This document shows, one piece after another, positions 22,967 to 26,573 of a stretch of 26,573 nucleotides of DNA; the first letter of the stretch is position 1; each line of letters begins with the position of its first letter. Source of the stretch: Natrinema soli (lineage in GTDB: Archaea; Halobacteriota; Halobacteria; Halobacteriales; Natrialbaceae); NCBI RefSeq assembly GCF_028618695.1, contig NZ_JAQIVI010000157.1, positions 1 through 26,573 of the forward strand, in the 5' to 3' direction. Below the pieces are notes generated by a model. The model saw only the letters and a list, made by a program, of their open reading frames with translations. It was not told where the DNA came from and searched no databases. The translations under genes and the position numbers were made by a program.

Positions 22967-23551
22967 TCAGGGACGCTCGCTCGCAGACTGTGGCTGGGCG
23001 GGGGAGCCGAACTCACACGTCGCGAAGGCGGCTCGAAAGTCGTCGCTATCGAACGTTTTAACCAGTTCGTCCAGCTCCGCGAACACCTCGTCGAGTCGGC
23101 GCTGAAGCGTCTCGTACTCCTCGTTCGCGATGTCGCCACGCGATTCAAGCGCGCCGCGCTCGGCGGCGAGCGTCGCACATTCCGCGACGAGATCCTCGTA
23201 CCGGGCTCGACGGACGAGTCGGTCGACGGTCTCGAGCAGCGCCGCGTTTTCGACGGGTTTCTCGAGCGCGGCGCCGACTGCGGGAAACGGGCTGACCTCC
23301 TGATCGTCGCACAGGACCGCCATCGTCTGTGCCGTCATCCGGCATCCGATCTCGGCTGCGACGACGGTTCCGGAATCGGTCCGAAGATCGTGGCCGACCA
23401 GCACTGCGTCGGCGTCTTCGAAGATCGAGAGCGTTTCATCGCCGTCCGTCGTCGTCTCGACCCGATACTCGTCGGCGAGCCACGATCGCAGCTTCCTGAC
23501 GACGGTCGGATCGTCGTCCGCGACGAGGACGGTGTTCGTGTCACCAGCCAT
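22967..23551 (-). CDS. HalX-type response regulator with degenerate receiver
   Basis: 194-aa protein with an N-terminal receiver domain (about 6-115) and a C-terminal HalX helical output domain (about 115-180; RARYEDLVAECATLAAERGA, then LQRRLDEVFAELDELVKTF). HalX regulators are haloarchaeal partners of histidine kinases. The acidic pocket (ADDDP, Asp12/Asp13) and the conserved Lys98 (LEKPV) are present. Where the phosphorylated Asp should be, the sequence reads VLVGHDLRTDSG: counting back from the conserved SG, the acceptor position is Gly53. Phosphorylation at the canonical site is therefore impossible, unless Asp55 substitutes. No kinase gene is adjacent. The tail after the HalX domain is Pro/Gln/Ser-rich. 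It may be a phosphorylation-independent signalling or scaffold protein. Confidence 0.82.
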   Translation of the reverse strand: MAGDTNTVLVADDDPTVVRKLRSWLADEYRVETTTDGDETLSIFEDADAVLVGHDLRTDSGTVVAAEIGCRMTAQTMAVLCDDQEVSPFPAVGAALEKPVENAALLETVDRLVRRARYEDLVAECATLAAERGALESRGDIANEEYETLQRRLDEVFAELDELVKTFDSDDFRAAFATCEFGSPAQPQSASERP

Positions 23552-23621
23552 AATTTGAGATGGTGGTACCTCACGACCCGACCGATATGAAACTATGGGT
23601 AAATTAACTGTTATTTACACG

Positions 23622-23843
23622 TTATGCCCCGATCAAATCGTCGGATCCGTCTCCGGCGAAGTTGATCGTCGTCCCGGCCCACTCGATCGCAACGCTTCGG
23701 TCGGACGGTCGAATCGGTCTCGATCGGGCGCCCAACCCGGTTTCGATCAGGACCCCCGTCGTCCGGACGGGTCCGTTCATTCCGGTCAGAGTGACGATCT
23801 CCGCCGGTCAGCGCATCGGTTCGTTTCCCGTCCCAACAGTCAT
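23622..23843 (-). pseudogene. Possible small gene (73 codons) interrupted by one TGA
   Basis: From an ATG at 23843 the minus strand reads MTVGTGNEPMR, then a TGA (23808-23810). It continues in the same frame as PAEIVTLTGMNGPVRTTGV, LIETGLGAR, RSVAIEWAGTTINFAGDG and SDDLIGA to a TAA at 23622. Third positions are GC-rich on both sides of the TGA, and the composition is haloarchaeal, so one ancestral gene is likely. A TGG (Trp) to TGA change would explain it. Alternatively, translation could begin at an internal ATG (23780), giving 52 aa. I recognise no family. It lies in the 318-bp gap between the HalX regulator and the membrane-protein gene; nothing else is evident there. Confidence 0.42.
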
Positions 23844-23869
23844 AGTACTGGAGTGTAAACGGTGGGTTA

Positions 23870-24793
23870 ATGGCAGCGGAACAGGTCCCAGACGGGTATC
23901 TCTTCGACCTCTATCGTCGATACATCGGTGAACCGGAAGATCGAACTGACGTCTACGTCGGATTCGGGTTATTCCTGGGCGGCATCGGACTGGCAGTCGT
24001 CGCGCTGTTGCTCTTCCTCTGGGGTAACGCGTTCGAGGCACGTTCCGCGGGATACTTCGCGTGGGTGGGTCCCGCGTACGCGCTCGCGATGATGGCGCTC
24101 CCGGTCGTAATGCTCGGGATCGTTACGCTCCTTCCGTCGGAACGGCGGATGTTGTACGCGTCGATCGGCGGCGTGGCGATCACCGTCGCCGCGGTCGCCG
24201 GTTTCCTCTTCGTCTATCCGAAGGACTGGAACGGCTACGGGGCCGATTACACCGTTCAGGTCGTCGCAGTGTACGCCGTCGGCCTCGCCGGCATTACCGC
24301 CTCGACGGGGGCGGCACTGATCGCCCACTACCTCGATATGGCACAGCAAGCGGAAGCGGTGGTGACTGACGAGGAGACCGATGACGACGAGTCGGAGCTG
24401 ACCGACGCGGAGATTCAACGGGACATCGACGATGCGATGGAGGGCGTCGAACTCTCGTGGGGCGGCGTCCAGAAGACCGAACACAAGCGTCTGAACTTCT
24501 CGAGCGACACCCTCGACGACGTCAGCATCGATTCCGACGCCGGCACCACGACCACCCGATCGACGGGCGTCGACGCGCAGGTCGACGGTCTCAAGGGCCT
24601 GAAAGGGGGCGAAACGAAAGAGACCACCTCGAGTTCGACCGTCGACGACCAGACGGCGAAACTCAAAGAGCTTCGGGAGCAACAGCGGGCCGAAGAGTTG
24701 GCGACGGCCGACGACGACGGCGCCGTCACGACGGTGACGAAACCGTTCTCGAACCTGCTCGATCGCTTCCGAAACCTGGTAAAACGGAATTAA
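23870..24793 (+). CDS. Four-helix membrane protein with long cytosolic tail, next to the actin homologue (DUF7139-like)
   Basis: 307-aa protein. Four hydrophobic helices occupy residues about 27-50 (YVGFGLFLGGIGLAVVALLL), 60-85 (YFAWVGPAYALAMMALPVVM), 92-112 (LYASIGGVAITVAAVAGFLF) and 122-148 (VVAVYAVGLAGITASTGAAL). The remaining 160 residues are soluble: an acidic stretch (DEETDDDESELTDAEIQRDI), a conserved-looking EGVELSWGGVQKTEHKRLNF, a flexible Thr/Ser-rich part, a coiled-coil segment (QTAKLKELREQQRAEELA) and a basic amphipathic C-terminus, VTKPFSNLLDRFRNLVKRN. From memory it matches haloarchaeal DUF7139 permease-like proteins. It precedes the salactin/volactin-type gene by 96 bp. A membrane anchor or signalling partner of the filament is a plausible inference. 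Start at 23870 is the first ATG before the helices. Confidence 0.75.
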   Translation: MAAEQVPDGYLFDLYRRYIGEPEDRTDVYVGFGLFLGGIGLAVVALLLFLWGNAFEARSAGYFAWVGPAYALAMMALPVVMLGIVTLLPSERRMLYASIGGVAITVAAVAGFLFVYPKDWNGYGADYTVQVVAVYAVGLAGITASTGAALIAHYLDMAQQAEAVVTDEETDDDESELTDAEIQRDIDDAMEGVELSWGGVQKTEHKRLNFSSDTLDDVSIDSDAGTTTTRSTGVDAQVDGLKGLKGGETKETTSSSTVDDQTAKLKELREQQRAEELATADDDGAVTTVTKPFSNLLDRFRNLVKRN

Positions 24794-24824
24794 GACGGGG
24801 CTACGGAAAGAGGTAGCGTCTTTT
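24794..24824 (+). terminator. Hairpin plus T-run after the membrane-protein gene
   Basis: GACG and GCTAC (24794-24804, with two unpaired G) pair with GTAGCGTC (24813-24820), followed directly by TTTT. The element lies between the membrane-protein gene and the actin gene and suggests that the actin is mainly transcribed from its own promoter. Confidence 0.45.
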
Positions 24825-24859
24825 CTCGTAGTATCAGTTTCGAAAGTTTCGCACATAGA

Positions 24860-24867
24860 TTTATAAT
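24860..24867 (+). promoter_or_regulatory. TATA box for the actin-homologue gene
   Basis: TTTATAAT is centred about 26 bp before the ATG at 24890, one of the strongest TATA boxes in the window, consistent with a leaderless and well-expressed transcript. Confidence 0.65.
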
Positions 24868-24889
24868 CCGTCAGTGGTCTTCCCAAGAC

Positions 24890-25921
24890 ATGGCTAAAGG
24901 CCTAGACGTCGGAACGATGAACATCCTGTCAGCACAGCAGGATGGGAACGACACGGTTTTCGTGCAACAGCGTAACTCCTTCGTAGAGATCGAGTACTCG
25001 GATATGGCCGAGCAGATGCTCTCACGAAGCGAAGTCCTCCACATTCGCAAAGACGACAAGGTCTACGTCGTCGGCGACGATGCGCTTAACTTCGCGAACA
25101 TCTTCAACAAGGAGACCCGCCGGCCGATGAAACACGGGATCCTCTCGAACGACGAACAGAGCGCGATCCCGATGATGAAGCTCATCATCGAGCAGGTCGT
25201 CGGCGAGCCCGCCTATCCGGACGAGAAGCTCTACTTCTCGTCCCCGGCGGATCCGATCGACTCCGACCTCTCGACGCTCTACCATCAGAAGACGATCGAG
25301 TCCTTCCTCGACGACATGGGCTACGACTCCGAACCGATCAACGAGGGGATGTCCGTCATCTACAGCGAACTCGCGGACAACAACTTCACCGGCCTCGGCA
25401 TCTCGTTCGGTGCCGGGATGACGAACGTCTGTCTCTCCTACTACGCGGTGCCGGTCATGAAGTTCTCCGTCGCCCGCGGCGGCGACTGGGTCGACGAGCA
25501 GGCCGCCCGCGCGACGGGCACACCCGTCGACAAGGTCACCTCCATCAAGGAAGACGACTTCGAACTCGACTTCACCACCGACGTCGGCGGCGTCGAGGGC
25601 GCGCTCTCGATTTACTACGAGAACCTGCTGGACTACGTCATCGAGAACATCGTCAGCGAAGTCGACGAAGAAGACGTCGAAGAGGGGCTGGACGTGCCCG
25701 TCGTCGTCACCGGCGGCACCTCGAGTCCCAGCGGCTTCGAGGCGCTGTTCCGCGATCACCTGGACGAGGCGAACATTCCGTTCTCGATCAGCGGCGTCAC
25801 GCACGCGAACGAACCGCTGTACAGCGTGGCACGCGGTGGCCTCGTCGCGGCTCGCTCCGACGAGGACGTCGACCACGAAGAGGAAGCAGAGGACGCCGAA
25901 GCGGCGGCCGCAAACGAGTAA
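24890..25921 (+). CDS. Haloarchaeal actin homologue (salactin/volactin type)
   Basis: 343-aa actin/MreB/ParM-fold protein, expected to bind ATP and form filaments in the cytosol. Phosphate-1 motif: [10 protein letters not shown] (residues 3-12). Phosphate-2 motif: [20 protein letters not shown] (about 165-185; the usual Asp is Ser). Adenosine motif: [20 protein letters not shown] (about 264-283). The connecting segments [16 protein letters not shown] and [19 protein letters not shown] also match the fold. Overall it matches my memory of salactin of Halobacterium salinarum and volactin of Haloferax volcanii, dynamic actins linked to chromosome or cell-shape control; an archaeal plasmid-type ParM is less likely in this chromosomal setting. 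The C-terminus is an acidic tail ([20 protein letters not shown]). Own TATA box and a T5 run after the stop indicate a monocistronic unit. Confidence 0.85.
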   Translation: MAKGLDVGTMNILSAQQDGNDTVFVQQRNSFVEIEYSDMAEQMLSRSEVLHIRKDDKVYVVGDDALNFANIFNKETRRPMKHGILSNDEQSAIPMMKLIIEQVVGEPAYPDEKLYFSSPADPIDSDLSTLYHQKTIESFLDDMGYDSEPINEGMSVIYSELADNNFTGLGISFGAGMTNVCLSYYAVPVMKFSVARGGDWVDEQAARATGTPVDKVTSIKEDDFELDFTTDVGGVEGALSIYYENLLDYVIENIVSEVDEEDVEEGLDVPVVVTGGTSSPSGFEALFRDHLDEANIPFSISGVTHANEPLYSVARGGLVAARSDEDVDHEEEAEDAEAAAANE

Positions 25922-25935
25922 CCTGTCGGTTCTGC

Positions 25936-25949
25936 GGATCGCGATTTTT
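25936..25949 (+). terminator. T-run terminator after the actin homologue
   Basis: A GC-rich stretch containing GATCGCGA runs into TTTTT at 25945-25949, about 23 bp after the stop codon. T-runs are the main archaeal termination signal. Confidence 0.35.
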
Positions 25950-25999
25950 CTGGAGTGGTATTCGTTCGGCCTCGAGCACCGCGAAACGACGGCTCGCGT

Positions 26000-26182
26000 T
26001 CAGGTGTCGGCCGACTCCTCGTAGAATCGATTAAACGCGTCTCGCCAAGACTCGACGTCCTCCCCGGTCGGTTGGTGCTCGACGGGGATGTCTGCGAACC
26101 CACACCGGGAACACGAGATCGTCGACACGTCGTCGAGCGAGAGTTCTTCGATGGCCCCCCCACACCGTGGACACTCGTCCAT
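26000..26182 (-). CDS. Small CPxCG-type zinc-ribbon protein
   Basis: 60-aa protein with two knuckles, CPRCGG (residues 4-7) and CSRCGF (about 24-27), forming one four-cysteine zinc ribbon. It is followed by an acidic helical tail (EDVESWRDAFNRFYEESADT). CPxCG micro-proteins are numerous in haloarchaea, and several influence motility, biofilm or stress responses in Haloferax; the role of this one is unknown. The start at 26182 (MDECPRCGG) is favoured over 26197; a weak TATA-like AGAGTTAAGG lies about 27 bp upstream. It is convergent with the actin homologue. Confidence 0.75.
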   Translation of the reverse strand: MDECPRCGGAIEELSLDDVSTISCSRCGFADIPVEHQPTGEDVESWRDAFNRFYEESADT

Positions 26183-26370
26183 ACCTGTAACTTCCACGGG
26201 ATGTCCTTAACTCTATTCGAAACTGTCGTGAAACCGTACCGTTCGCGCTCCCGAGACGGATCGCTCGCCGACGAGAACGACGTCGTCGCGTTCGGTAACA
26301 CATTGGAACGCTTGTATTACTACCACGTATTCAACAACCTTTTTGTATGCAAGCCATGTATGGTCGGACA

Positions 26371-26573
26371 ATGAGTACGACATCGTCACCCGAGTCCGCG
26401 ATCGACCGGTGTCAGCCGGCCGATGCCACTCCCGTCGCCCTCGAGGCGACTGCGCTCGAGTCGACCGCCCCCGAATACCTCCGTGATCTCAAGCGCGAGC
26501 TGACCGCGGACGGGCTGGTTCCCGCCGAGTTGACCGTCGCGGCGTGTTTCGACGAGGACTGTTCGCTCGCGAC
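26371..26573 (+). CDS. Unidentified protein, N-terminal 67 residues (3' end outside window)
   Basis: The frame is open from the ATG at 26371 to the window edge. It reads MSTTSSPESAIDRCQPADAT, then YLRDLKRELTADGLVPAELT and VAACFDEDCSLAT. The first 30 residues look disordered and are rich in Ala, Thr and Glu; the next part looks like an amphipathic helix followed by a strand with two cysteines. Two more in-frame ATG codons (26347, 26356) lie upstream. The T-rich CCTTTTTGTAT is centred 27-30 bp before 26371, favouring that start as leaderless. I do not recognise the family from this piece. Confidence 0.65.
   Translation, partial: MSTTSSPESAIDRCQPADATPVALEATALESTAPEYLRDLKRELTADGLVPAELTVAACFDEDCSLA

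Overview
This is a gene-dense window from a halophilic archaeon (class Halobacteria). High GC, strongly acidic proteins, TATA-like boxes about 27-30 bp upstream of start codons with little or no leader, and families mostly restricted to haloarchaea (HalX-type regulator, salactin/volactin-type actin, small CPxCG zinc-ribbon proteins) all point that way. The order is probably Natrialbales-like, but that is inference. No rRNA, tRNA or CRISPR array was seen.

Left core (1-5403): the 3' end of class II fumarase, a CNNM/DUF21-CBS membrane protein, a small zinc-finger protein, a crotonase-fold enzyme, and a YdbS/YdbT-type pair of bacterial-PH-domain membrane proteins. Accessory stretch (5404-13246): single genes with redox or stress flavour (CoA-binding protein, cupin, LtrA-like protein, ferredoxin/double-CDGSH protein, NmrA-like protein, enolase-superfamily protein, small zinc ribbon). 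Among them lie an internal fragment of a ring-cleavage dioxygenase, a MITE-like element with 39-bp inverted ends, and a diverged direct repeat flanking the zinc-ribbon gene. From 11837 to 13246 there is almost no credible gene, and the base composition becomes AT-rich. This looks like decayed mobile or foreign DNA. It ends at a two-gene module (ribbon-helix-helix protein overlapping a tyrosine recombinase, 13247-14681).

Right core (15027-26573): a secreted small protein, then a long minus-strand run. The run holds a six-helix membrane protein translationally coupled to a Tat-exported PQQ-type beta-propeller, a HisG-like protein, a very acidic coiled-coil protein, a UlaG-like metallo-hydrolase, the diphthamide enzyme Dph2, and a HalX-type response regulator whose receiver lacks the phosphoacceptor Asp. 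A second MITE of the same family as the first sits between dph2 and the regulator. Divergent from the regulator is a plus-strand pair: a four-helix membrane protein with a long cytosolic tail, then an actin homologue of the salactin/volactin type. Each has its own signals, and a hairpin plus T-run separates them. This pair is the most interesting functional unit, because the membrane protein could be a partner or anchor of the filament. A small zinc ribbon and the 5' end of an unidentified gene close the window.

All calls come from reading translated sequence and motifs. No database search or structure prediction was run.
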